Origin: Bacillota bacterium
GTDB taxonomy: Bacteria > Bacillota > Dethiobacteria > DTU022
Length of the DNA: 45,417 bases
NCBI GenBank assembly: GCA_011389985.1
Contig: JAABTH010000015.1
Span: forward strand, 1-45,417
Direction: 5' to 3'
Shown here: positions 1-7,157 of the stretch, piece after piece
How positions within the stretch are numbered: the stretch's first letter is position 1
How the letters are laid out: each line of letters starts with the position of its first letter
Made by a program: the position numbers and the translations under genes
Notes under the pieces: generated by a model
What the model was told of the DNA's origin: nothing
The model's input: only the letters and a program-made list of their open reading frames with translations
Databases searched by the model: none

Positions 1-1
1 A

Positions 2-568
2 AAAATTGAAACCAGTGGAAAAACATTAATAAAACAGCCTGCCATACTGAGAAACTGGTGGCGAGACATATACATTAGTCCTCAGGAGGTTATTTTTGAT
101 AAGCCTGGTTCAACTTTTGAATTGACCAAAGGTGATACTTTTAACTATAATAATTATCAAATACTTTTTCGTGATTTAGAGGTTAATCATAACTATGATC
201 AAATAACCGATAGCGTTGAGATTGGTGCTATATTGGAAGTTTATAAAAATAATGAAATGGAAATTATTATTCCATTCCTTAAAATGGAAGGCAATACACA
301 GTATAGAGAGGGAGTAACCTTACCCGGAAGCAAAGAGAAGATCTTTCTGAATAATGTCGATCCTTCACAGGGAACAGTTCAGCTTGGGTTTGATTCAGAA
401 TCTTTTACTACTGTTGAGGTCCTTATTGCCGAGATAAAGTTTAAACCTTTTATTTCAGTATTAGGTTTGGGAGCGCTATTATTAATCATTGGCATCGCTC
501 TTGCCGTCTGGCGGCGATTAATTTCAAATCCACAGAACAAAAAAATGTTAGATAGAAAAAGGAAATAA
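2..568 (+). CDS. CcmF-like cytochrome c heme lyase subunit, C-terminal part (cut by window start)
   Basis: The reading frame is open from base 2 to the stop at 566-568, so the gene begins outside the window. The motif PAILRNWWRDIYISP near residues 14-28 of the visible part matches the conserved tryptophan- and aspartate-rich stretch of CcmF/NrfE proteins. These membrane proteins help attach heme to CxxCH motifs of exported apocytochromes. A soluble beta-rich stretch follows, then one transmembrane segment near the end (FISVLGLGALLLIIGIALAV) and a basic tail, the usual CcmF C-terminal layout. The next gene encodes a di-heme c-type cytochrome, which fits a maturation role. An internal TTG at 122 could be mistaken for a start but lies inside the conserved domain. 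The identification is by motif only; other heme lyase relatives remain possible. Confidence 0.75.
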   Translation, partial: KIETSGKTLIKQPAILRNWWRDIYISPQEVIFDKPGSTFELTKGDTFNYNNYQILFRDLEVNHNYDQITDSVEIGAILEVYKNNEMEIIIPFLKMEGNTQYREGVTLPGSKEKIFLNNVDPSQGTVQLGFDSESFTTVEVLIAEIKFKPFISVLGLGALLLIIGIALAVWRRLISNPQNKKMLDRKRK

Positions 569-904
569 GCTACTTTATATCGAATATGACATCAAGGTAA
601 TTGTAAATATGTCAAATAGCTGAAATTACTTAAAAGCTGTTGCATTTTTATAAATAAATGGTACTTTATAATTATATTAAGGAGTCAAAATAAAAATTTA
701 ATATAACCGTAGATAATTTGCAAAATTTTTTTGGAAGCAAAAGTTATTTTATTCACATAATGATATTTAGTCTATCTATTTAGTGGGTAATAAAAGTGTA
801 AATATATTAGCAAGAGATTTTAGCATTTGGAGGTGATATAAGGTTAGGTTGTTTATACTCGTGTCAGAAAGGTCTGAATCATATTTTACTAGGAGGTAGA
901 GAAA
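569..904. other. AT-rich intergenic region without a recognisable gene
   Basis: These 336 bases between the ccmF-like gene and the cytochrome gene are very AT-rich. I see no open frame with convincing protein features, no tRNA-like fold and no strong hairpin with a T-run. TATAAT-like strings occur (for example 667-672) but none has a good -35 box at 16-18 bp, so I do not call a promoter. A very short ORF after GGAGGTGAT near 831 is possible but unsupported. The last bases contain the AGGAGG ribosome binding site (892-897) of the next gene. Confidence 0.5.
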
Positions 905-1705
905 TTGGCAGAAGAAAAATTAACAGAAGAAAGAAATGATTCAAGTAGACGGCGATTTCTAAAAAATGCCGGAATTACGGTTGCAGGGATAGCTGTAGCT
1001 TCCAGTGGCCTTGGTATATTGTTATCAGGTTGTGAGACAAGTGATAACGCTAGCCAGGCTGCAGTTGTAGTACCTGAATGGCCATGGCCTTATACCAAGA
1101 TTGATCCTGACGTTGCTGCTGAAAGGGCTTATTTAAGTTATCAGGAGTCCGGCTGAGGCTACGGTTGCGCCGATGGTATCATCGGCACGTTGCAGGATGA
1201 AATCGGTCATCCCTATAACATGGTTCCGCAAAAGGCATTTCTGTGGGGCAGTGGTGGCGGTTATAAGTGGGGGGCTACATGTGGTGCTTTAACTTCGGCG
1301 GCTCAAATTATTAATCTTATGCATGATAAAGAAACTTCTTCAGCGATGATTAATAACTTATACGCATGGTATAGCCAGGAAGAACATCCGAATTATCAGC
1401 CTGAGGGACAAGTTGTCACCAGTGTTTCCGACTCAGTCCTTTGCCATGTGTCAGTCTCAACCTGGTTAGCTGCGAGTGGTGTTGATGAAAGCGATCCCCT
1501 GAAGAAGAAACGTTGCGGTGGCCTTACTGCAGATGTGGTAAAATTAACTGTTGAGATGATGAATAATCATGCTGATGGCAACTTTGCGGCTATGTTTGCG
1601 CCGGCGGCAACAGTAGATGGATGCATGTCCTGTCACAAAGAAGATACAGTAGGAAAAGACGACTGTTCAATCTGTCATGAAGAAAAAGAAGTTGAACACT
1701 GGTAG
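905..1705 (+). CDS. Selenocysteine-containing split-Soret-type di-heme cytochrome c, Tat-exported lipoprotein
   Basis: The gene is read as one 266-residue frame from TTG 905 (AGGAGG at 892-897) through an in-frame UGA at 1154-1156, decoded as selenocysteine (Sec84), to TAG 1703-1705. Residues 13-43 form a twin-arginine signal (SSRRRFLK), a hydrophobic stretch and a lipobox LSGC with Cys43, predicting a lipoprotein outside the membrane. The core has U-G-Y-G-C-A-D-G (residues 84-91), then Cys126 in WGATCGAL, Cys180 and Cys204: the C-GCAxxG-C-C family pattern with Sec at the first cysteine. Two CxxCH heme sites (Cys240-His244 and Cys254-His258) close the protein, as in split-Soret cytochromes c. 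A stem-loop just after the UGA fits a bacterial SECIS. Reading the UGA as a stop would leave an 83-residue fragment and a headless heme domain. The exact redox partner is unknown. Confidence 0.85.
1157..1190 (+). promoter_or_regulatory. Candidate bacterial SECIS element
   Basis: After the UGA at 1154-1156 a perfect 7-bp stem forms between GCCGATG (1169-1175) and CATCGGC (1180-1186). Its loop is GTAT (1176-1179). A mismatch and then two more pairs (1167/1188 and the wobble 1166/1189) can extend it. The apical loop begins 19 nt after the UGA, and its first base is G. Both values fall within the general description of bacterial SECIS elements: a short loop with an early G, 16-37 nt from the UGA. 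In bacteria such a hairpin binds SelB and delivers selenocysteinyl-tRNA. No selA, selB, selC or selD gene is visible in this window. Confidence 0.75.
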
Positions 1706-1727
1706 AATTAATTTTAGTTAGTCTGTT

Positions 1728-1766
1728 TAAGATCAAAGGGGAGTATTTTACTCCCCTTTGATCTTA
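1728..1766 (+). terminator. Long perfect hairpin, probable terminator after the cytochrome gene
   Basis: Bases 1728-1745 pair perfectly with 1749-1766 (18 bp, core AAGGGGAGTA/TACTCCCCTT) around a TTT loop, starting 22 bases after the cytochrome stop codon. The right arm ends in TTATATAATTATA rather than a clean T-run, so termination efficiency is uncertain. The symmetric stem could also stop transcription arriving from the other side. Confidence 0.75.
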
Positions 1767-1771
1767 TATAA

Positions 1772-1969
1772 TTATAGGGTAGGTAGCATCTTAGCCAACT
1801 GATCGATTGCCTCGATAGCATTAACTGCGGTAAAATGAAAAAGGTTGCAGGTAGATAATTTGGGTCTCAAAGTCACTGTTGAGAATGCAGCGCAGATATA
1901 GATAGTGTATCGATATATTATTCGATTCGGCTTTTGCTGCCAGACCGGCCTGAATATCTGTGGCCATTA
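1772..1969 (-). pseudogene. Possible decayed gene remnant on the minus strand
   Basis: The interval 1706-2034 holds the terminator hairpin and no intact gene. On the minus strand one frame is open for 64 codons from 1966 down to a TAA at 1774-1772, with no start codon near its upstream end. Its last part reads like a real protein C-terminus (FTAVNAIEAIDQLAKMLPTL). A neighbouring frame over about 1905-1966 reads MATDIQAGLAAKAESN, so a frameshift may separate two parts of one former protein. I do not recognise the family, and chance cannot be excluded. Confidence 0.25.
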
Positions 1970-2034
1970 GCCTGGGTTTTCAGGATAGAAAAAACAGGTA
2001 GCTTCATGATAGATCAGGTTAAGGAGGTTATATT

Positions 2035-2778
2035 TTGCTGGAAATCATCGATTTGAAAGTTAAAGCGGGCCAGGAGACAATTCTTAAAGGGATTTCCCTG
2101 AAAATACCTAAAGGTGAAACTCATATATTATTGGGGCCCAATGGGTCGGGTAAAACAACCCTGCTTAAAGTAATTATGGGCATGGGATCATTTCAGATAA
2201 CCGGTAGAATACTATTCGATGGAGAAGATATTACAGACCTGCCGCTCGACGAAAGAGCCAGACGGGGAATCGGTATAGCCATGCAAAAGTCTCCTGTTGT
2301 TCCGGAAGTGACTCTTGGCGGATTGCTGGAAATGATCCAGGAAAAACATGGCAACGGTAAGCTCGAAGAAAGGATTGAAGCTTTGAATTGCCATTATCTT
2401 TTAAAGCGTGGTGTTAACGAGAATTTTTCCGGCGGTGAGATGAAGCGCTCGGAAATGCTTCAGCTAATCGCCCAAAATCCCAAATTTGTTTTAGTCGATG
2501 AGCCAGAATCAGGAGTAGATCTTGATAACATCGTGGTGATCGGGGAAGCTTTGAAGAGTTTACTTAAGCCCCCAAGGGAAATCGATAAAAGCAGGTCTGC
2601 CCTGGTGATAACTCACACCGGACGCATTATGGAGTACTTAAATGCTGATAAAGGTTATGTTTTGGTCGGTGGTCAAATAGTTTGCTCGGGTAATCCCTGG
2701 GATTTATTTGAAGAAGTTAACAAGCATGGTTTTGAAGGATGTCTGACGTGTGGGAGGTGTAGCCATGAAGGAGTATAA
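2035..2778 (+). CDS. sufC: SufC-like ABC ATPase of Fe-S cluster assembly
   Basis: This 247-residue ATPase powers the SUF scaffold that builds Fe-S clusters in the cytoplasm. Visible motifs are Walker A GPNGSGKTT (residues 34-42), the signature FSGGEMKR, Walker B FVLVDEPESGVD and the switch histidine in VITHTG. The family-specific length and absence of membrane partners separate it from transporter ATPases. The protein ends in a cysteine cluster, CLTCGRC, which I recall from the reduced two-gene SufCB systems of archaea and clostridia. The TTG start is chosen for AAGGAGG at 2021-2027. It overlaps the next gene by 14 bp, so the pair is translationally coupled. SufS, SufU and SufE are not seen here, so sulfur must come from a cysteine desulfurase encoded elsewhere. 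Confidence 0.88.
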   Translation: MLEIIDLKVKAGQETILKGISLKIPKGETHILLGPNGSGKTTLLKVIMGMGSFQITGRILFDGEDITDLPLDERARRGIGIAMQKSPVVPEVTLGGLLEMIQEKHGNGKLEERIEALNCHYLLKRGVNENFSGGEMKRSEMLQLIAQNPKFVLVDEPESGVDLDNIVVIGEALKSLLKPPREIDKSRSALVITHTGRIMEYLNADKGYVLVGGQIVCSGNPWDLFEEVNKHGFEGCLTCGRCSHEGV

Positions 2779-4003
2779 TATGATTCTGAAAGAGAAAGCA
2801 AAAAAAGCGCTTCATAAAAAAGCCGCTTATGGGTCGGACTTAGAGCTGTCTGCTTCGGTTTCAGATCAGAAAGAGCAGCCCCTGGAATCTCTGGATAATC
2901 TGGATAAAAGAATTAAAGAGGTTTCTTTGCTTTCAGGAATGATTACAGATGAAACAAAACGTTCTGGTTCTTTTTACCAAAAAGGCGATTCGGTTATTTA
3001 CGAGAAAGTTCAGGAGGCTTACAGTGGTAAGGTCGAAATTATGAAGATTGAGGATGCGCTGCAAAAGCACTCCTGGCTGCAGGAATATTGGTGGCAGATG
3101 GTCCCGGTGGATATGGACAAATATACAGCCCAGGTTGAACTGTTAGGCCGGGGTGGATATTTTATACGAATTTTGCCGGGGGCAAAAGTTGACAAACCAA
3201 TTCAATCCTGCTTACTTTTGGATGAGAGCGGTTCCAGCCAGAGGGTTCATAATATCATAGTGGCTGAAGAAGGCTCACAGGCACAAATCATAACGGGCTG
3301 CACGGTCAGCCCTGACATAAAGAATGGGTTTCATTTGGGAGTCTCCGAGTTTTATATCAAAAAAGGGGCAGAACTTACATTTACCATGGTCCACAATTGG
3401 GCTGAGGATTTTCATGTCAGGCCGCGGACAGGTATCCTGGTGGAGGAAGACGGAAGTTTCATTAATAATTATTTACTGTTACAGCCGGTTCGCTCCATTC
3501 AATCGTACCCTCGTGCTGTTTTAGCGGGTAAAAGGTCAAAGGTTCGCTTTAATACAATTGTTTACGGGCAGGGACAGTCTGAATTGGATCTGGGGTCACT
3601 GATTGAATTAAAAGGCAGTGGAACCACAGGTGATTCTATCAGCCGCGCCTTAGGGACTGAACAGTCCAATATAATAATGAGAGGCCGCTTAAAGGCTTAT
3701 AATAACAAAGCCCGAGCCCACCTGGAATGCCGGGGAATGCTGCTTTCCACAGAAGCTGTCATGGATGCTATTCCTGAATTATCAGTTGTCGGCGCCCCTG
3801 AAGCTGATCTCACTCATGAAGCTGCCGTTGGACCGGTGGATGAAGAGGCAGTCGAGTACTTAATGTCCAGAGGGCTTAAGCAGGATGAAGCAGTCAGTGC
3901 AATTCTGCAGGGATTTATGCATACGGGAATCAAAGGTTTGCCGGAAATACTTGAGGAAACTCTTTCTAAAATATTTAGCAATATGTCAGAAAAAGTAATA
4001 TAA
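2765..4003 (+). CDS. SufB/SufD-family Fe-S cluster assembly scaffold
   Basis: This 412-residue protein is the beta-helix scaffold partner of the preceding SufC-like ATPase. The central region holds the repetitive beta-strand pattern of the SufBD core, including RVHNIIVAEEGSQAQIITGC and RSKVRFNTIVYGQG. The C-terminal segment DLTHEAAVGPVDEEAVEYL matches the conserved SufB/SufD tail with the cluster-associated histidine and glutamate, followed by an MSRGL motif. The start at ATG 2765 is preferred over GTG 2750 because GGGAGGTG (2751-2758) sits 6-7 bases upstream of it. Only one SufB/D-type gene is present, so it probably works as a homodimer in a minimal SufCB complex. The next gene is convergent and unrelated. 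Confidence 0.85.
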   Translation: MKEYNMILKEKAKKALHKKAAYGSDLELSASVSDQKEQPLESLDNLDKRIKEVSLLSGMITDETKRSGSFYQKGDSVIYEKVQEAYSGKVEIMKIEDALQKHSWLQEYWWQMVPVDMDKYTAQVELLGRGGYFIRILPGAKVDKPIQSCLLLDESGSSQRVHNIIVAEEGSQAQIITGCTVSPDIKNGFHLGVSEFYIKKGAELTFTMVHNWAEDFHVRPRTGILVEEDGSFINNYLLLQPVRSIQSYPRAVLAGKRSKVRFNTIVYGQGQSELDLGSLIELKGSGTTGDSISRALGTEQSNIIMRGRLKAYNNKARAHLECRGMLLSTEAVMDAIPELSVVGAPEADLTHEAAVGPVDEEAVEYLMSRGLKQDEAVSAILQGFMHTGIKGLPEILEETLSKIFSNMSEKVI

Positions 4004-4029
4004 ATTACATCTTTACCCATATTATCAGG

Positions 4030-4932
4030 CTACTGGTCGGATATTTTATAATAGTTGTCTAGCCATTGATAGATTGATTTAAGCGCAGTGACCGAGGAAG
4101 GCTGATAAAGGCCGCAGGTAGAGGCTAATAAGAGGCTGTTATGTTTAAGCAGGCCCGGTAAATTTCCGGGAAAATCAGTTGTTGCTTTGCCTGCGGCATT
4201 TTCTCCATATAGCCAGTCAGCCTTAATTCCTGACATGACAAACATGCGTCTACCGTAATTGCCAAGGATATCTTCCAGATTAACCGCTTCGGGCTCCAGG
4301 TTAAAGTAAACAAAACCCAAATCAATCAGTTCCGGTATTAACGAGTTTATATTCCCGTCGCAATGAAAACCAACCGGTAAAACGACTTCTGATTTGAAAA
4401 GATTGAAAAGCTTTTCATAGCAAGGTTTCAAGAATTGCTCGAAGTGAGTTGGAGAAAAATATAGGCCATTGTTGTAAGCAATATCATCTGCCACTAGAAT
4501 CAGATCAACCCCTGCTTCAGCCCAGGCAGTCATTTCGGTGTTCGCCAGCTCAACCTGGACGCTAAGCAATTCTTGTAATTCAAGAGGATTGCTGATTATT
4601 TTTTGTAATAAAAGCATTAAATCGTTATGATATGTTAATCTCTGCCAGGGTCCGTCAATAACTGCACCGCAGGCCAGGCTTAATGTCCTGGCAGCTTCAA
4701 CAGCCTTTTTCATATCTGGCGCACTATTTTTAACCGGTTGAGAGCCGCTGCAGCTGAAAAAGCAGAAGTCTGCCTTAATTCGAGCGGCAAATTGCGCAAT
4801 GCCCTCTGCATCATTGGATAAACCAATACTTTCTAATACATGCGGCTCAACCCAGATCTCTCCCCGGAGCGGAGGGCGATGCAGGGAATGCTTATGACTG
4901 AAAAAGTTTTTTATTTTTAATTGTGGGTTCAT
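4030..4932 (-). CDS. Uroporphyrinogen decarboxylase-like / corrinoid methyltransferase-like protein
   Basis: This 300-residue protein has the TIM-barrel signatures of the URO-D superfamily, which contains uroporphyrinogen decarboxylase and the MtaA/CmuA-type methyl-corrinoid:coenzyme methyltransferases. Visible are GVDLILVADDIAYNNGLYFSP, the FHCDGNI motif where the methyltransferase branch places zinc ligands (His and Cys), and a late cysteine in LASTCGL. The N-terminus lacks the RPVW-type arginine motif of true decarboxylases, and the protein is shorter than the usual 340 residues. A methyltransferase or unknown role is therefore more likely than heme synthesis. GGAG lies 8 bases before the ATG. 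The gene stands alone, convergent with the sufB-like gene and divergent from arsR. Its substrate cannot be told from the sequence. Confidence 0.75.
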   Translation of the reverse strand: MNPQLKIKNFFSHKHSLHRPPLRGEIWVEPHVLESIGLSNDAEGIAQFAARIKADFCFFSCSGSQPVKNSAPDMKKAVEAARTLSLACGAVIDGPWQRLTYHNDLMLLLQKIISNPLELQELLSVQVELANTEMTAWAEAGVDLILVADDIAYNNGLYFSPTHFEQFLKPCYEKLFNLFKSEVVLPVGFHCDGNINSLIPELIDLGFVYFNLEPEAVNLEDILGNYGRRMFVMSGIKADWLYGENAAGKATTDFPGNLPGLLKHNSLLLASTCGLYQPSSVTALKSIYQWLDNYYKISDQ

Positions 4933-4986
4933 CTGGTTATCTCCATTGCTGTTTTCTTTGAGTTTTTATATACAAAATCTTATGTT

Positions 4987-5015
4987 ATATTAGCAGAAAT
5001 TCTTTGTCCTGGCAA
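4987..5015 (-). promoter_or_regulatory. Sigma-A-type promoter for the URO-D-like gene
   Basis: On the minus strand TTGCCA (5015-5010) and TAATAT (4992-4987) are separated by exactly 17 bp. They lie about 55 bases upstream of the gene's start codon. No other good promoter lies in the 4933-5111 spacer on this strand. Confidence 0.6.
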
Positions 5016-5051
5016 AAGCCTGCATGACGCGATCGACTTAATCAATTGGGG

Positions 5052-5080
5052 TTGCCATGAATAATGACATCTAGTAAAAT
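5052..5080 (+). promoter_or_regulatory. Sigma-A-type promoter for arsR
   Basis: TTGCCA (5052-5057) and TAAAAT (5075-5080) are separated by 17 bp, just upstream of arsR. A perfect palindrome TAAATATTTA (5094-5103) lies downstream near the expected transcription start. It could be the ArsR operator, since ArsR-family repressors bind AT-rich inverted repeats around their promoters, but this is inferred from position only. Confidence 0.6.
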
Positions 5081-5138
5081 ATCACTATATAACTAAATAT
5101 TTAAATATGTAATGATTAATAAGGAAGGTGCCTGTTTA

Positions 5139-5465
5139 ATGAGAAACCTGGTAAATTTCTTTAAAGCGATGGGTGAGGATACCAGAGTCAAAATTATAAC
5201 TATGCTGCTGAAGGAGGAGATGTGTATCTGTGAGCTGATCGAAGAGCTTGGCTTATCGCAATCGGCAGTATCGCATCATGTAAAAATATTGAAGCAGGCT
5301 GAAATAGTAAACGATCGCCGTGACGGGAAGTGGACTTATTATTCGATTAATAAAGAAGGTTTTGCTGCACACCTGGACAGTTTACATGAAAAGTTTATCA
5401 TTCCAATCGAGAAATATAAATACGAACAAAAGTTAGAGCCCCAGGCCGAGTGTGTTCAGCGCTAA
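5139..5465 (+). CDS. arsR: ArsR-family metalloregulator, arsenite-responsive type
   Basis: This 108-residue winged-helix repressor should control the downstream arsenic genes. The DNA-recognition helix region reads LSQSAVSHHVKIL, followed by the wing DRRDGKWTYY. Cys29 and Cys31 in EEMCICEL match the CxC arsenite-binding pair of classic ArsR, whose loading with As(III) releases the DNA. The start at ATG 5139 is chosen because GGAAGG (5123-5128) sits about 10 bases upstream and the protein then begins at the usual family position. An in-frame ATG at 5112 lacks a ribosome binding site. The gene is followed by acr3 and arsC after a 161-base gap, so it may share a transcript with them or act on a second promoter there. 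Confidence 0.88.
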   Translation: MRNLVNFFKAMGEDTRVKIITMLLKEEMCICELIEELGLSQSAVSHHVKILKQAEIVNDRRDGKWTYYSINKEGFAAHLDSLHEKFIIPIEKYKYEQKLEPQAECVQR

Positions 5466-5626
5466 ACTTAATAAATAAGTAGGATTATCTACCTGCATGG
5501 TTGGCCAAAAAAATCGAAGAATTTCTGGTCAGTGCGATAAATCAGGTTGCAGAAGATCACTAAACATCGTTTATTGTGATTGTTTCTGCACAAGCTAAAT
5601 ACTAATTGATGAGGTGATTGTAAAAA
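5466..5626 (+). other. Spacer between arsR and acr3 with a possible gene scrap
   Basis: In frame from about 5484 to a TAA near 5563 the sequence reads as a 26-residue peptide, DYLPAWLAKKIEEFLVSAIN and onward to VAEDH, preceded directly by a stop and without a start codon. It looks like the amphipathic C-terminal helix of a lost gene, but it is too short to identify. The end of the spacer carries the GAGGTGAT ribosome binding site of acr3. I see no clear terminator or strong promoter. Confidence 0.25.
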
Positions 5627-6712
5627 ATGAGTGTACAAAAAGAATATGAACTTGGATTTTTTCATAAGTATTTAACAATTTGGGTTGCGCTCTGTATCAT
5701 AATCGGCATCGGCCTGGGAGCAGCTTTCCCCGGGGCAGCCCAGTTTCTCAATTCTCTTTCAATAGCCCAGGTAAATATTCCGGTCGCCATATTCCTCTTT
5801 GCCATGATGTACCCGATTATGGTTCAGATCGATTTCAGCGAGGTGGTTAATGCCGTTAAAGCGCCTAAGGCGGTGCTCCTTACTCTGATCATCAACTGGG
5901 GAATCAAGCCTTTTACTATGTTTTTCTTTGCCTGGCTCTTTATGCGTGTCATCTGGGCTCCCTTTATCGGTTACGAAATAGCCGGTGAATATATTGCCGG
6001 GATGATCCTCTTAGGCATTGCTCCCTGCACGGCCATGGTTTTGGTCTGGAGCTATCTGGCCCGCGGCTTTATGGGTTTAACCCTTGTTTTAGTCGCTCTG
6101 AACTCGCTGACAATGCTTGTTCTCTATGCCCCGCTTGGTAACTTCCTGCTGGGAGTTGCCGAAATGTCTGTGCCATTTATGACTATTTTCCTCAGTGTTA
6201 TGCTCTATGTCGGCGTTTCGCTCGTTGCCGGATATGTGAGCCGTACCCGGCTGATTAAAACCCGTGGTATTGATTGGTACGAGCGTGTATTCCTCAAAAA
6301 TATGGGTACCATCTCGATCATTGCCCTGTTGGCCACTTTGGTTTTCTTATTTATGCTTCAGGGCGGGGTTATTCTTGAGGCTCCGCTTGTTGTCGGCATG
6401 ATTGCCGTGCCGCTGATTATCCAGACTTTAGTAATTTTCTTCATTGGTTATGTTGTGGCTAAATTTATAGGTCTCAATTATGAAGAGGCCGCTCCAGCGT
6501 CTATGATCGGCGCCAGCAACCATTTCGAAGTGGCCATTGCCACTGCGGTTACAGTATTTGGGCTTACCTCGGGCGCCGCTCTCTCTACGGTTGTTGGTGT
6601 GCTCATTGAAGTGCCGATTATGCTTGTCTTGGTACGCATCTGTTTGCGCACCCGCAGCTGGTTCCCGGCCATGAAAAAAGCACCAATTGGAGGAATAACT
6701 AATGAACAGTGA
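5627..6712 (+). CDS. acr3: Arsenite efflux transporter, ACR3 family
   Basis: This 361-residue integral membrane protein exports arsenite using the proton motive force. It has about ten hydrophobic segments. The segment GIAPCTAMVLVWSYLA contains Cys134, the conserved cysteine of ACR3 carriers that is needed for arsenite transport. A second conserved segment, GASNHFEVAIATAV, lies near residue 296. ATG 5627 follows GAGGTGAT at a workable distance and gives the normal family N-terminus. It is preceded by arsR and overlaps arsC by 11 bp, which signals an operon with coupled translation. The protein belongs to the ACR3 type, not the unrelated ArsB type. Confidence 0.95.
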   Translation: MSVQKEYELGFFHKYLTIWVALCIIIGIGLGAAFPGAAQFLNSLSIAQVNIPVAIFLFAMMYPIMVQIDFSEVVNAVKAPKAVLLTLIINWGIKPFTMFFFAWLFMRVIWAPFIGYEIAGEYIAGMILLGIAPCTAMVLVWSYLARGFMGLTLVLVALNSLTMLVLYAPLGNFLLGVAEMSVPFMTIFLSVMLYVGVSLVAGYVSRTRLIKTRGIDWYERVFLKNMGTISIIALLATLVFLFMLQGGVILEAPLVVGMIAVPLIIQTLVIFFIGYVVAKFIGLNYEEAAPASMIGASNHFEVAIATAVTVFGLTSGAALSTVVGVLIEVPIMLVLVRICLRTRSWFPAMKKAPIGGITNEQ

Positions 6713-7130
6713 ACGGGATCAAAAACGGGTGCTCTTTCTCTGCACCGGTAATTCTGCCCGCAGCCAGATGGCTGAAGGGTTTCTCAAAGCGCTGGGTGGC
6801 GGCCATTTTGCTGTCAGCAGCGCCGGCACTGCCCCGGTAGGGGTAAACCCCCTGGCAATCAAGGCGATGGCCGAAGTGGGTATTGACATCAGTAGCCACA
6901 CTTCTGATGCAGTAAGTGCCGATCTACTGGCCAATATCGATTTGCTAGTTACTCTTTGCGGTGATGCCCGTGAAAACTGCCCCTTTGTTCCGGTTAAAGT
7001 TGAAAAACGTCACTGGCCGCTGGAAGATCCGGCCAGGGCCGAGGGTAGTGAAGAGCAAAAACTGCAGCGTTTCCGTGAAATCAGGGATAAGATTAAAGGT
7101 TATGTGGAAAAATTGATTACAGAAAGCTGA
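6702..7130 (+). CDS. arsC: Arsenate reductase, thioredoxin-coupled (low-molecular-weight phosphatase fold)
   Basis: This 142-residue enzyme reduces arsenate to arsenite, which the neighbouring ACR3 pump then exports. The P-loop CTGNSARS carries the nucleophile Cys14. The redox pair that resolves the arsenic adduct is Cys86 and Cys93 in LCGDARENC, and the catalytic aspartate lies in LEDPA (Asp109). These three cysteines define the thioredoxin-dependent ArsC of Gram-positive bacteria and exclude the glutaredoxin-dependent class. The gene starts inside the end of acr3. A hairpin terminator follows 27 bases after its stop, closing the arsenic cluster. Confidence 0.95.
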   Translation: MNSERDQKRVLFLCTGNSARSQMAEGFLKALGGGHFAVSSAGTAPVGVNPLAIKAMAEVGIDISSHTSDAVSADLLANIDLLVTLCGDARENCPFVPVKVEKRHWPLEDPARAEGSEEQKLQRFREIRDKIKGYVEKLITES

Positions 7131-7157
7131 TTATGAACACCGAGGAATATTTAACTG

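Noticed and set aside
905-1705. Two separate ORFs or a pseudogene broken by a nonsense mutation
   Set aside because: The frame is intact on both sides, the TGA is at a redox-cysteine position, all downstream cysteines and heme motifs are preserved and a SECIS-like hairpin follows. Decay would be expected to leave further damage.
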